The notes beneath the pieces were generated by a model that did not search any database, was not told where the DNA came from, and was given only the letters and a program-made list of their open reading frames with translations. This document shows positions 1 to 7,022 of a stretch of DNA of 41,332 nucleotides, in pieces. The position numbers were made by a program, and so were the translations under genes. This DNA is from a virus: the IMG/VR virus record IMGVR_UViG_3300021170_000037, positions 1 through 41,332 of that record. One strand, 5' to 3'. Within the stretch, counting starts at the first letter, position 1, and each line of letters begins with the position of its first letter.

Positions 1-97
1 CTCGGTATGGTCGCGGATAGACATTTTTCCGCCAGTAGGCCCAACTGCCCATGCAGAGCCCGATGTACCAGGCGGTAAAAATCTCAAGCCAAAACAT
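1..97 (-). CDS. Small membrane-associated protein, 3' end cut by window edge
   Basis: An open frame starts at an ATG at position 97 and runs off the left edge, giving 32 visible residues beginning MFWLEIFTAWYIGLCMGSWA. The first 20 or so residues are hydrophobic and aromatic and could form a membrane segment, followed by a basic stretch (WRKN, RPYR). A clear ribosome binding site (GAGGAG) lies a few bases upstream of the ATG, 3' of the methyltransferase stop codon. It is co-directional with the methyltransferase and probably in the same transcript. I do not recognise the family; many phages carry such tiny membrane peptides. Confidence 0.55.
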   Translation of the reverse strand, partial: MFWLEIFTAWYIGLCMGSWAYWRKNVYPRPYR

Positions 98-107
98 GGG
101 CGCTCCT

Positions 108-770
108 CTATTCCGCAGCTTGTTTCATAGACATATACCGGATTGCCGCGCGCCCGATATATTCCGCGTAGGCCGGCGGGATCGCTTCGTTGATTTCGTC
201 CTTGGTCATCCAGTCAATCCCCATCGCGTCACGGGCTGCCGCCACAGAGCTATTGCCACCGCCCGTCACTTGCACGAAGTCCATCATGTCATCGGTCTTG
301 CCGTAGTGCGCCTTGCGCTTGTCCTTCGTATGGCAGAGCGGGTGCTTGCCGTGGGGCGGGACGACCAACGGGAAATTGCACTCGAAACCACGATGGCGAA
401 GGACGCGGAGGCCCGGGAACATTGTTCCGCAAAGCACGACGGCGTTGCGAAGTGGAGCGCCTTCGACATTCTCGATGCAGTAGAGAGCACCGGATGCGAT
501 CAGGCGCTCACGGATCGGCGCGACAAGATCGGGCCACGCATGGGCGTTCCGGTTCCGCTTGGCAAGGTCGCTAAACTTCTGGCACGGCGGGCTGGCCCAG
601 ATGAAGTCATAGCCAGTCAGCGGGAACGTCAGCGCCTCAGCCTGGTGAAACGCGAAGGGGTAACGAGGCCGCGCAACAATGTCCACGCCGGTCACGTCAA
701 AGCCCGCGCGATGCAGCCCCATACCGGCACCGCCGGCACAGCAAAAAAGATCAAGAGCCTTGGGTTTCAT
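108..770 (-). CDS. DNA (cytosine-5) methyltransferase, compact phage type
   Basis: This 220-residue protein should transfer a methyl group from S-adenosylmethionine to carbon 5 of cytosine in DNA. The C5-methyltransferase motifs are visible in order: motif I (DLFCCAGGAGMG, residues 7-18, binding the cofactor), motif IV (SPPCQ, residues 60-64, catalytic Cys63), motif VI (ENVEG, residues 100-104), motif VIII (RHRGFE, 125-130) and a motif X-like end (PPAYAEYIGRAA). It is shorter than typical bacterial enzymes (over 300 residues), which suggests a minimal target-recognition domain between about 130 and 185. Its ATG overlaps the stop of the upstream 43-codon gene (ATGA), so translation is probably coupled. 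No restriction endonuclease is next to it. The likely role is modification of phage DNA against host restriction or of regulatory sites; the target sequence cannot be read from here. Confidence 0.9.
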   Translation of the reverse strand: MKPKALDLFCCAGGAGMGLHRAGFDVTGVDIVARPRYPFAFHQAEALTFPLTGYDFIWASPPCQKFSDLAKRNRNAHAWPDLVAPIRERLIASGALYCIENVEGAPLRNAVVLCGTMFPGLRVLRHRGFECNFPLVVPPHGKHPLCHTKDKRKAHYGKTDDMMDFVQVTGGGNSSVAAARDAMGIDWMTKDEINEAIPPAYAEYIGRAAIRYMSMKQAAE

Positions 771-898
771 GTTTCTTCCATGAGTGCGTCTGCCAGCTTT
801 CCGAATAGTTGAGCAACCTGGGGCTTTGCGTCATACGGTGTCATACGAAGCGACCACAGAAGAAGCCGCGCAGCAAAGTAAAGTCGCATTTGCCGCAC
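767..898 (-). CDS. Tiny hypothetical protein upstream of the methyltransferase
   Basis: A 43-codon frame with a GTG start at 898, preceded by GAGAGG at normal spacing; an ATG three codons later (889) is the alternative start. The product begins VRQMRLYFAARLLLWSLRM, an amphipathic or weakly hydrophobic helix with arginines, followed by a polar tail. The stop codon overlaps the ATG of the methyltransferase by the ATGA arrangement, strong evidence that both are translated from one message. The family is not recognised; it resembles small phage peptides with an N-terminal membrane-seeking helix, but no function can be claimed. Confidence 0.55.
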   Translation of the reverse strand: MRQMRLYFAARLLLWSLRMTPYDAKPQVAQLFGKLADALMEET

Positions 899-910
899 CA
901 AGGTCGCCTC

Positions 911-1078
911 TCAAATGTTCTTGATGGCCGCTAGAAGCATTTCGGCACCGTGCCTGATGCCCTGCTGATATGCCCTGTCGTCTTTAGCAGTTTCCACTTT
1001 CTGAGAAGCGCGCGCCTTCTTAACCAGCACGGCGCACTCTTTGTGAATGTCGGAAAGTGCAATCATAACGCGCGCCAT
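911..1078 (-). CDS. Small hypothetical protein (55 residues) after the recombinase
   Basis: The frame starts at ATG 1078 with an AGGAG site seven bases upstream and ends with TGA at 911. The product begins MARVMIALSDIHKEC and is mostly helical, with alternating lysine/arginine and glutamate residues (KKARASQKVETAKDDRAYQQG) and an amphipathic C-terminus. It lies 10 bases after the recombinase stop and 12 bases before the next gene, so it belongs to the recombinase-methyltransferase transcript. No family recognised. The good ribosome site and the snug fit between neighbours support it as a real gene. Confidence 0.6.
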   Translation of the reverse strand: MARVMIALSDIHKECAVLVKKARASQKVETAKDDRAYQQGIRHGAEMLLAAIKNI

Positions 1079-1088
1079 GACAGTGCTC

Positions 1089-1736
1089 CTAGTTTTGGTT
1101 TAATTCTTTGAGAAGATTATATACCGTGCCGTTGCTGACCTTCAGCGCCTCGGCCACTTGCAGCTTGCTATAGCGCGGACGCCACACAGATTTACCGCCT
1201 ACGATCTTGCGGGTTTTCTCAGCCAGCATCTTCTTGGCCTTAGCCTTTAGCTTCTTGTCCAACTTCTTCGGTGCGCCCAGTTGCAAGCCACGCGCCCGCA
1301 GGGAGGCCATACCGGCCTTTGTGCGCTCAATTGTAAGCTGGCGCTCAAACTCTGCCATGATTGCCAACATGCCCAGGATAAGCCTCCCTGTGGCTGTGGT
1401 GAAGTCAAAGGCTTCGGTCAGGGACTTGAACCCAGCGCCGGCCGCTTCTACCTGGGCCAGCCGCTCGTATAGGTCTTTGATGGACCGGCTAAGGCGGTCC
1501 AGCCGCCACACGACCAGCGTATCGCCGGGGCGAAGGTCTTTGATCGCCATATCCAATACGGGGCGGTTTTTCTTGGCCCCACTGGTGGCTGGTTCCTCAT
1601 GGATGTTGAGACAGCCCGCCGCTTTCAGGGCGTCAATCTGTAGGGTCATCACCTGATCGGCGGTGGAAACGCGCGCATACCCTATCAATTCCCCTTTTGA
1701 GGGTAGGGCGGCAGGCGGGTTCGGACGATTATTCAT
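1089..1736 (-). CDS. Serine recombinase of the resolvase/invertase family
   Basis: A 215-residue site-specific recombinase. The catalytic serine is in YARVS (Ser24), followed by an NTPase-free resolvase core with GDTLVVWRLDRLSRS (the conserved arginines near the active site), and the long E-helix region ending in AEFERQLTIERTKAGM. The C-terminus has an unusually lysine-rich linker (KKLDKKLKAKAKKML) and then a helix-turn-helix (SKLQVAEALKVSNGTVYNLL). The start at 1736 is chosen because GGAGGG sits just upstream; longer frames lack a site. Length matches small resolvases and DNA invertases, not the large serine integrases. It lies beside the collagen-like fibre gene, a position used by tail-fibre invertases in some phages, but I could not see an invertible segment. 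It may instead resolve multimers or act in establishment of lysogeny. Confidence 0.88.
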   Translation of the reverse strand: MNNRPNPPAALPSKGELIGYARVSTADQVMTLQIDALKAAGCLNIHEEPATSGAKKNRPVLDMAIKDLRPGDTLVVWRLDRLSRSIKDLYERLAQVEAAGAGFKSLTEAFDFTTATGRLILGMLAIMAEFERQLTIERTKAGMASLRARGLQLGAPKKLDKKLKAKAKKMLAEKTRKIVGGKSVWRPRYSKLQVAEALKVSNGTVYNLLKELNQN

Positions 1737-1755
1737 GACCCCTCCCATACGCCTA

Positions 1756-1784
1756 TTGACGATTTTGCGCAAGTGGAATATATG
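1756..1784 (+). promoter_or_regulatory. Candidate sigma70-type promoter for the divergent 59-codon gene
   Basis: TTGACG (1756-1761) and TATATG (1779-1784) are separated by 17 bases on the plus strand, a near-consensus bacterial vegetative promoter. Expected transcription start is about 1790-1792, which coincides with the ATG at 1792, so the transcript would be nearly or fully leaderless. It is located in the 55-base gap between the recombinase start and the plus-strand ORF. This is pattern reading only. Confidence 0.45.
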
Positions 1785-1791
1785 GTTGGGT

Positions 1792-1971
1792 ATGGAACTG
1801 GACGCGGATATGCTGATCGACGCCAATGCGCTGGGGGAAATTGCGACTGCGCTTGGCCTCCGTGAACCCGTGCCGGAACGCCTTATCTGGCGCGCGTTGA
1901 CTTGCGCCCAGACCATCATCCACAACCAAGCCGCAAGGCTAGACGCGGTGAAAGCCGCTCTCGAACAATAA
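1792..1971 (+). CDS. Small divergent protein (59 residues), possibly leaderless
   Basis: A plus-strand frame opposite to its neighbours, from ATG 1792 to TAA 1969-1971. The product starts MELDADMLIDANALGEIATA and looks like a compact helical protein (…PERLIWRALTCAQTIIHNQAARLDAVKAALEQ). A longer version from ATG 1735 would overlap the recombinase start and is less likely. There is no clear ribosome binding site, but a good promoter-like pair ends seven bases upstream of the ATG. It converges with the collagen fibre gene, leaving a 17-base gap with no terminator-like hairpin. It could be a small regulator of the recombinase; family unknown. Confidence 0.5.
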   Translation: MELDADMLIDANALGEIATALGLREPVPERLIWRALTCAQTIIHNQAARLDAVKAALEQ

Positions 1972-1988
1972 GGGCCGCCAGTTACCAG

Positions 1989-4223
1989 CTACGGTGTGTA
2001 AGGCACGATGACCGAAGCCACCTTGGTCTTGTCCAGAATCACAGACTGGCGCGGGTTCAGGATGCCGTCGCCATGTACCAGATGGTCGATATTGGCGGAG
2101 GCAGCGTCCAAGTTCGGCCATGTTGTCTTAATGTCGAGCAACCCCTCTTGGTGGAGATATTGCGCCTGGACCAGCACGGCGCGCGTGGTTTCCAGATATT
2201 CCCAGCCAATCATGGCCTTGCCGCCGTTGTAGGGGTCCCCGCCCTTGGCTGGGTCTAGAGCGTCGATCTGGGCCTGGGTTGGCGGCACTTGCTGGCCCGT
2301 CACCCCGTTGAGGAACGACTGATACCAACTTGGAGCCGAGCCATCCTGATAATATTGGCAGCCATAGCCTGGCGGGTATTTCTGGTAGGAATAGTCGGCG
2401 CGGGCCATGACATTGCCGAGCGCCCACAGATAGATCGGTCCCCATTCCTTGTGGCCGGTCAGGATGCCGAAGGCGAGCGCCGACAACACATAGTCGGCCA
2501 TCCATGGGGCAAAGAACGACATGCCACCGGGCACGATCAGCCGGAACACTTGGCAGGCCGGATCGGTCAGCACCGAACTATAATAGGCCCGCGAGTTGTC
2601 GAGCAGCGTTTGAAAATAGCTCGAAGGATGCAGCCACTTCGGCCATGGCTTTCCGGCAGCCGCGAACTTCGCTTCCATGTCGGCAGTAGCGACGTGAGCG
2701 GCGAACAGGTCGCGCATTCCCCAACCCCAGCCGCGGTATTCACCTGTTATGATCGCTTTACGAAACGAACTGCTTAAATAGGCATCGCACAACACCATAA
2801 AGTTGGCCTGGTATTGCAGGTTCTCCAAGAAGCCGAGATCGTCTGTGAATTGATGAGCCATATAGCTCAGTTCGGGATAGTGAGCCTGCTGCGGCGTCCA
2901 GCCACCGCCCCACTGAGAATAGACCGGAGCTTTCGCATCGGGTATGCCCTTACAAAGCCAGGGCGATCCCTGCAGGCCCGGAAGATCGGCAGCATTGGCG
3001 CTCGGGTAGGTCAGCAAGCTGATCGGGCGATCGGTAGTCTGGTCGCGGAAGAAAATCGGAATGCTGTCGGCAGCCAGGCCCGCATCTATCATGCCACCGG
3101 GGTCTTGGCCCAGCATGGCATAGGCGCTGCTGTCCCTGATAAGTCCCCGGTCAGGCCCCTCGCCAGTGGTCGGCATATACACGGTGATATTATCAGCCGA
3201 GCCCATCAGGGTGTATTTTATACGCGCCGGCTGTGGCGCGATTGGAATGCCAGTGTCGCCGTACGGGAAAGCGCGATGCCGGTTCACGATATCGGCAGGC
3301 GAGCGAATGATCTTGATCGGGCAGTTGGTTCGGTCAGTCCAGCGCTGGTTCCAGGCATGGCCGGGAATGTTGAATTTACCGACCGTGTAGGGTGCCAGGT
3401 TGTGCGCCAGCGCCATGTCGGTGTTGGCGGGCGGCGGTGGCAGAAGTTCGCCCAGTTGAGTCACAACGCGCCCATCTTCCCTGGTCAGCGTCACAAGCGT
3501 CGGATCGGCAGGCGGAGGCGGGAACGGCCCAACCGGCGGCGGGGCCGGTTCCGGCGCGGGAGGCGGCGGAACTGGCGTCGGGCCAGGCGCGGGCGGATTG
3601 ACGGGTCCGCTGGCTGGCGGGTTCAACAGGAACGTGGCCGCGCATCCGTACAGTACGAAGCTGTTGCCGGTGGAATGCACATCCTGCCACACCTTGCCGC
3701 CGTTCGGCGTGTCTGGCTGGGCGACCAGTTGCAGACTTATGGGCCAGATGACAGTGACAACCGTTTGGCCATTGCCCTGGACATTGCCAACGATATGAAG
3801 CGTGCCGGTTGAAGCGGTCAGGTCCAGCGTGGCCGTGGCGGCGCTGGTAATGACATCCAGCGGCGTCGGGGTTTCGATCTTGGAGGTCGGCGACGGCGAG
3901 CCAGTGGCACCAGTAATACCAGTCGTCCCGGTCGTGCCTGTGGCCCCGCCAGTAGCGCCTGTGGCCCCTGTTGCGCCCCCGGTGGCTCCCGGCGGCGGCG
4001 CGCTTGCTGGGCCACCAGCAGGCCCCGTGGGGCCTTGTGGCCCAGCCGGGCCGGTCGCACCTTGTGGCCCTGTAGGGCCGGGAATGCCCTGCGCCCCTGT
4101 CGGCCCTTGGGGGCCTGCAGGACCGGTTGGACCGGGTACTGGCTTGACCGCCGACAATTTTGTGATCGAGGCGTTGAGCTTGGCGACCGCCGCATTCAAC
4201 TGGTCCTGGGTGGCGTAGGCCAT
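1989..4223 (-). CDS. Collagen-like tail fibre or spike protein
   Basis: A 744-residue protein starting at ATG 4223, with GAGGAG upstream. Residues 1-26 are a short helix (likely a trimerising or anchoring coil). Residues 31-108 are a collagen-like Gly-X-Y tract ([10 protein letters not shown], later GATGATGATG). A small beta-rich domain follows (about 115-200), then a proline-rich linker (201-240). The C-terminal part (about 270-744) is rich in Trp and Tyr and contains [11 protein letters not shown] and [21 protein letters not shown], a helical-repeat pattern I remember from a common uncharacterised phage fibre domain. The same pattern occurs in the 1057-residue spike encoded at 7023-10196. 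A trimeric fibre with a receptor-binding or glycan-degrading head is the likely role. No signal peptide is present, unlike the two other fibre proteins here. It is the last gene of the lysis/fibre run. Confidence 0.72.
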   Translation of the reverse strand: MAYATQDQLNAAVAKLNASITKLSAVKPVPGPTGPAGPQGPTGAQGIPGPTGPQGATGPAGPQGPTGPAGGPASAPPPGATGGATGATGATGGATGTTGTTGITGATGSPSPTSKIETPTPLDVITSAATATLDLTASTGTLHIVGNVQGNGQTVVTVIWPISLQLVAQPDTPNGGKVWQDVHSTGNSFVLYGCAATFLLNPPASGPVNPPAPGPTPVPPPPAPEPAPPPVGPFPPPPADPTLVTLTREDGRVVTQLGELLPPPPANTDMALAHNLAPYTVGKFNIPGHAWNQRWTDRTNCPIKIIRSPADIVNRHRAFPYGDTGIPIAPQPARIKYTLMGSADNITVYMPTTGEGPDRGLIRDSSAYAMLGQDPGGMIDAGLAADSIPIFFRDQTTDRPISLLTYPSANAADLPGLQGSPWLCKGIPDAKAPVYSQWGGGWTPQQAHYPELSYMAHQFTDDLGFLENLQYQANFMVLCDAYLSSSFRKAIITGEYRGWGWGMRDLFAAHVATADMEAKFAAAGKPWPKWLHPSSYFQTLLDNSRAYYSSVLTDPACQVFRLIVPGGMSFFAPWMADYVLSALAFGILTGHKEWGPIYLWALGNVMARADYSYQKYPPGYGCQYYQDGSAPSWYQSFLNGVTGQQVPPTQAQIDALDPAKGGDPYNGGKAMIGWEYLETTRAVLVQAQYLHQEGLLDIKTTWPNLDAASANIDHLVHGDGILNPRQSVILDKTKVASVIVPYTP

Positions 4224-4233
4224 GACTGTCTCC

Positions 4234-4794
4234 TCACGGTTTTGTCGTAGTGGTGGTTGTCGGGGAACCCGGCGGGCTAGACGGCACCACAATGATCTGT
4301 GGTTGCGGAGGTGTGCCGCTGCTTCGGAGCATGACGGGCACCCCAATAACGATCCCTACGAGCGCGCCAATCCCAAGCACAACCGACAAAATGGTTGACG
4401 CCGACATTCCGACGCCTTCGCGCTTCCCAGCCTGTAGCGTCAGCGCCGTGCTGGTCGAATCCTTATAGGACCGAAATTCTGACTGAGGTACGCTCGCGCT
4501 CACCATGGCCTCTATCCGGCGCTTCCATTCGTCATTCGTATCTCTATAGCCGTCGTAAACCTCTCGGCTGACATTGGCGGCATTGGCGGCGTTAATCCTG
4601 GCCGCCTCATGGTTCAAGTCCGATAGCCTCCGCTCATTCTCTATGGCCTGTTTTTCTAACGCCTTGGCGATTTGGGCCGCCGTCACGTTCTGAAGTTCAA
4701 CCGCAGCATCGTGCTTGGCTTCCAAGGCAGCAATCTTGTTCTCAAACAACTCCTTGAGCGTTGAAAGTGTCCATTCCGATTTAGGCTCCGCCAC
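4234..4794 (-). CDS. Coiled-coil protein with C-terminal membrane segment
   Basis: The likely start is GTG 4794, seven bases after AGGAG and just past the stop of the preceding gene; upstream extension of the frame would overlap that gene heavily. The 186-residue product has a long charged helix (residues 10-125), one transmembrane segment (about 132-157, [20 protein letters not shown]) and a proline/threonine-rich tail ending TTTTTTKP. The topology of coiled coil followed by a membrane helix recalls XhlA-like holin partners. It is within the lysis neighbourhood, so a membrane role in lysis is plausible. No sequence family recognised. Confidence 0.7.
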   Translation of the reverse strand: MAEPKSEWTLSTLKELFENKIAALEAKHDAAVELQNVTAAQIAKALEKQAIENERRLSDLNHEAARINAANAANVSREVYDGYRDTNDEWKRRIEAMVSASVPQSEFRSYKDSTSTALTLQAGKREGVGMSASTILSVVLGIGALVGIVIGVPVMLRSSGTPPQPQIIVVPSSPPGSPTTTTTTKP

Positions 4795-4804
4795 GGTGCA
4801 TCTC

Positions 4805-5167
4805 CTAGGGTGCCCCGTGATAAAGCTGTCTTTGAATACCGTATAATTGTTGCTGTGCCGTGATGGCTTGCTGCCTGGCATAGGGGTTGCTGGGATTGCG
4901 CCTAAGTGCGTCTTGGGCTTGGGCAAGTTGTTGCGTCCAGAAGCCGCTCGCGAGGAAAAGTTGATTTTGCTGCATGGTTACAAAATTCTGAGCGAGCAAA
5001 ACAATTTCCTTATGTTCCTTGTCCACGCGGGCCTGCGACGCCAACGGCGGCGGGTCCGATTGCATGTACGGTCTAGCAAACCCCATAGCGCCGATGACGG
5101 CACCCCCAATAGCGGTAAGAGCGCCGGCCACGGCACCGGCTCTGATTAGTGTTGTTTTTGTGCCCAT
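4805..5167 (-). CDS. Small protein with N-terminal membrane anchor and helical domain
   Basis: 120 residues. Residues 7-29 (LIRAGAVAGALTAIGGAVIG) are hydrophobic and Gly/Ala-rich, likely one membrane anchor. The rest is polar and helical (DKEHKEIVLLAQN, then QQLAQAQDALRRNPSNPYARQQ) and would lie outside the membrane. The arrangement (anchor plus coil, near lysin and a lipoprotein) is what an inner-membrane spanin subunit looks like, but the usual overlap with an outer-membrane lipoprotein gene is absent. I therefore leave it unnamed. It lies 9 bases after its upstream neighbour, in the lysis cassette. Confidence 0.65.
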   Translation of the reverse strand: MGTKTTLIRAGAVAGALTAIGGAVIGAMGFARPYMQSDPPPLASQARVDKEHKEIVLLAQNFVTMQQNQLFLASGFWTQQLAQAQDALRRNPSNPYARQQAITAQQQLYGIQRQLYHGAP

Positions 5168-5176
5168 CTCATCGCC

Positions 5177-5497
5177 TCAATGAATTGGAAATGCGCGCTG
5201 CGACAGCCATCCTACAAGCCCACTTAAGACTGCGATGATGCCAGCCGGAATACGCCCAAGCATGTTTCGACTCATTTGGTCGAGCGATCTTTGTAGCATC
5301 TCCATCGCTTTTCGCTGTTGGTTCCAGCGTTCCGTGCAAAGAACATCATGTGCGTCCATTCTGCCTAAAGCCTTATGGGCCAAGTCGCGCGCATCCTGGT
5401 CTGGCATCTCCTCCGCTCCACCTAATACTCTTGTTGTAGAGCGGGTAAGTTGCTCTTGTTCTCTACTCAATCCGGCACCTTCTGCCGCCTTGGTCAT
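5177..5497 (-). CDS. Small protein with C-terminal membrane helix, holin-accessory-like topology
   Basis: 106 residues. The first 80 are polar and helical with many charged residues (LSREQEQLTRSTTRVLGG, ERWNQQRKAMEMLQRSLDQ) and the C-terminus is one hydrophobic segment (RIPAGIIAVLSGLVGWLSQ) followed by a basic end. This coil-then-membrane layout is like XhlA-type proteins that work with holins. It is in the lysis cassette between a 69-residue protein and the membrane-anchored 120-residue protein. Family not recognised with certainty. Confidence 0.65.
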   Translation of the reverse strand: MTKAAEGAGLSREQEQLTRSTTRVLGGAEEMPDQDARDLAHKALGRMDAHDVLCTERWNQQRKAMEMLQRSLDQMSRNMLGRIPAGIIAVLSGLVGWLSQRAFPIH

Positions 5498-5508
5498 CGT
5501 GCCTCAAT

Positions 5509-5718
5509 CTAGCGCTTTGCGGCATCATCCAACGCCACGTCGGCTTTGGCGGTCGAAGCGGAATCATCGGTCTGCGCCGCGGCCAAGGCGGCGTCTATGG
5601 TCGCCTGATCGGTGGCCGACAGATCGCCTTTGATCGCGTTATAAAGCGCGGTAACCTCGGAAATGGCACCAGGGACGAATTGGATAAGAGTTAAGAGACT
5701 AAGAACGATTTGTGGCAT
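5509..5718 (-). CDS. Small alanine-rich protein with N-terminal hydrophobic segment
   Basis: 69 residues. The N-terminus MPQIVLSLLTLIQFVPGAIS is hydrophobic and could be a membrane helix or a signal-like segment; the remainder is acidic and alanine-rich (TIDAALAAAQTDDSASTAKADVALDDAAKR). A ribosome site (CAGGAG) is upstream. Similar short proteins lie beside lysis genes in many phages, but no function is known to me. Confidence 0.6.
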   Translation of the reverse strand: MPQIVLSLLTLIQFVPGAISEVTALYNAIKGDLSATDQATIDAALAAAQTDDSASTAKADVALDDAAKR

Positions 5719-5738
5719 GGCGGGCTCCTGTTGAATTA

Positions 5739-6116
5739 TTATTTATGGCCGACTAGCGCTTGAACTTGGGAAATCAGCGTGGTCGCCGTGGTGATCTTGG
5801 CTTCCGCGCCTACGGCATCACCCAGTTTGATCGCTGTATCTCCGGCCACTAACGCCGCCTCGGATTGATCCAGATAAACCTTGGCCTGACTTGCACACGC
5901 CGAATGGCACAAGTTGGTGGTGGCCGCGATAGTCAAGAAATCGGCGGTGGCACGGTGCAGTTCGTGGGCTGCGGTGAGAGCCTTTTTTGCGGCGTTCACC
6001 GCATCGGGCGCGACACCGGAGATGGAGCCGGTGGTCGCGGCGCTGATGGTATTCAGTCCGGAGCAGGCTGGTAGCGCCAGAAGAATTACGAAGGGGACTG
6101 CGAGGTGGTATTTCAT
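5739..6116 (-). CDS. Putative phage lipoprotein
   Basis: 125 residues starting with a typical bacterial lipoprotein signal: a basic MKYH, a hydrophobic core (LAVPFVILLA) and LPAC with Cys18 as the likely lipidated residue. The proline at -2 is not the commonest lipobox residue. The mature part is helical and alanine-rich with a Cys pair (LCHSACASQ). Being two genes downstream of the lysin, it could be an outer-membrane spanin component, but no matching inner-membrane gene overlaps it. Alternatively it blocks superinfection at the cell surface. The signal is well supported; the role is not. Confidence 0.7.
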   Translation of the reverse strand: MKYHLAVPFVILLALPACSGLNTISAATTGSISGVAPDAVNAAKKALTAAHELHRATADFLTIAATTNLCHSACASQAKVYLDQSEAALVAGDTAIKLGDAVGAEAKITTATTLISQVQALVGHK

Positions 6117-6124
6117 GTGACCTC

Positions 6125-6574
6125 CTATGTTTTTGTTGACGGTGCAAAATTCTTCACAATTTCCGGTGCCGTTTCTGCCGTGATCGGTTTTGGCGGAGTT
6201 GAGTTGCCGTCTCCCGCCCCCATCGGGATAACTTTTCCGGTGGTATCGACTGCCTTATTGGAGGCGGCGAGATTGAGCGTCGCATTCATTGCCACCAGCT
6301 TCTCGGCCTCCTTGATCTTGTCGATGTCTTTGGTGCGTAAGATGCCCCAAAGCGCAACGGCACCCGCGCTCAAGATTGAAACCAGCGCCCCAGTGACAAG
6401 GAGATTGATGTTTGGGTCTTGGAAACCATGCGCATTGAGCCAGCCGCCTATAATGCCAGTGAGCGCAGTAAGAACCCCAAAAAGGCCGTAACGGATTGCG
6501 GCGTCAACGGTCGCGTTGCCGGTGATGACCAGGGAGGCAAATGGGTTCGGCGTCGCAGGATTATTACTGGCCAT
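6125..6574 (-). CDS. Putative holin, two membrane segments
   Basis: 149 residues. Residues about 25-48 (AIRYGLFGVLTALTGIIGGWL) and 57-81 (INLLVTGALVSILSAGAVALWGIL) are two membrane segments joined by a short polar loop containing NAHGFQDPN. A charged helix and a proline/threonine-rich tail follow. The topology and the position directly after the lysin gene (gap of two bases) indicate a holin, which would permeabilise the inner membrane at the end of infection and let the hydrolase reach the cell wall. It resembles remembered phage holin-like proteins of the Pam3 gp28 sort, but that is not verified. Confidence 0.65.
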   Translation of the reverse strand: MASNNPATPNPFASLVITGNATVDAAIRYGLFGVLTALTGIIGGWLNAHGFQDPNINLLVTGALVSILSAGAVALWGILRTKDIDKIKEAEKLVAMNATLNLAASNKAVDTTGKVIPMGAGDGNSTPPKPITAETAPEIVKNFAPSTKT

Positions 6575-6576
6575 TA

Positions 6577-7020
6577 CTATGCCTCTTTATAGAATAGTTG
6601 ACTGCCAAATTGGCCGCAGAATGTTCCTGGTTTGACACCAGCCGCCGCGTCCCCCGTGACGAAGGTTGGCGTGTGCGTAACAGCCTTCGGATTGTAATAA
6701 TAGATTGCCCCGCCAGTCGGATCGGGCGCTCCATCCGCTGCCACAATAAGCCCCGCGAACGCAACGAGTGCAGGATCGTCATCAGGTAGCGCACAAGATG
6801 TACGGAAGTCTGAGAGCATTTCCGAGTTGGATGGCGTGACTGGACCCCAGGCAGAAAACTGTGATCGCGCAAGACACACAGCCCCGAGTGAATTTCCCCA
6901 TCGCCCAAGATTGCGGCGGTTGATAATCACATGGGCAACTGCGCGCTGGCCCTCAACTGACTCGCCCCTTGCTTCCTGGTAGAGCGTCCGCGCGGCGGTC
7001 ATCGTGTTCCAATCGCTCAT
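6577..7020 (-). CDS. Cell wall hydrolase, SleB family endolysin
   Basis: 147 residues. The N-terminus carries the SleB/Hydrolase_2 signature: ARTLYQEARGESVEGQRAVA, with Glu16 of EARGE the expected catalytic acid, then VIINRRN and the SQFSAW motif at 53-58. The whole protein is the catalytic domain, without a spore-type peptidoglycan-binding domain or a signal peptide, so it needs the holin for access. This family acts as a lytic transglycosylase or amidase-like enzyme on peptidoglycan and is a common endolysin of alphaproteobacterial phages. The start at 7020 is two bases past the spike stop; the frame extends upstream into the spike gene but without a site. Confidence 0.9.
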   Translation of the reverse strand: MSDWNTMTAARTLYQEARGESVEGQRAVAHVIINRRNLGRWGNSLGAVCLARSQFSAWGPVTPSNSEMLSDFRTSCALPDDDPALVAFAGLIVAADGAPDPTGGAIYYYNPKAVTHTPTFVTGDAAAGVKPGTFCGQFGSQLFYKEA

Positions 7021-7022
7021 GC

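Noticed and set aside
51-812. 253-codon plus-strand frame over the methyltransferase
   Set aside because: Antisense to complete C5-methyltransferase motifs.
1972-1988. Bidirectional terminator between the convergent 59-codon gene and collagen fibre
   Set aside because: The 17-base gap has no hairpin or T-run.
2814-3812. 332-codon plus-strand frame opposite the collagen fibre
   Set aside because: It is antisense to a gene with strong domain evidence, Arg/Gly-rich, and has no ribosome site; a shadow of GC-rich codon use.
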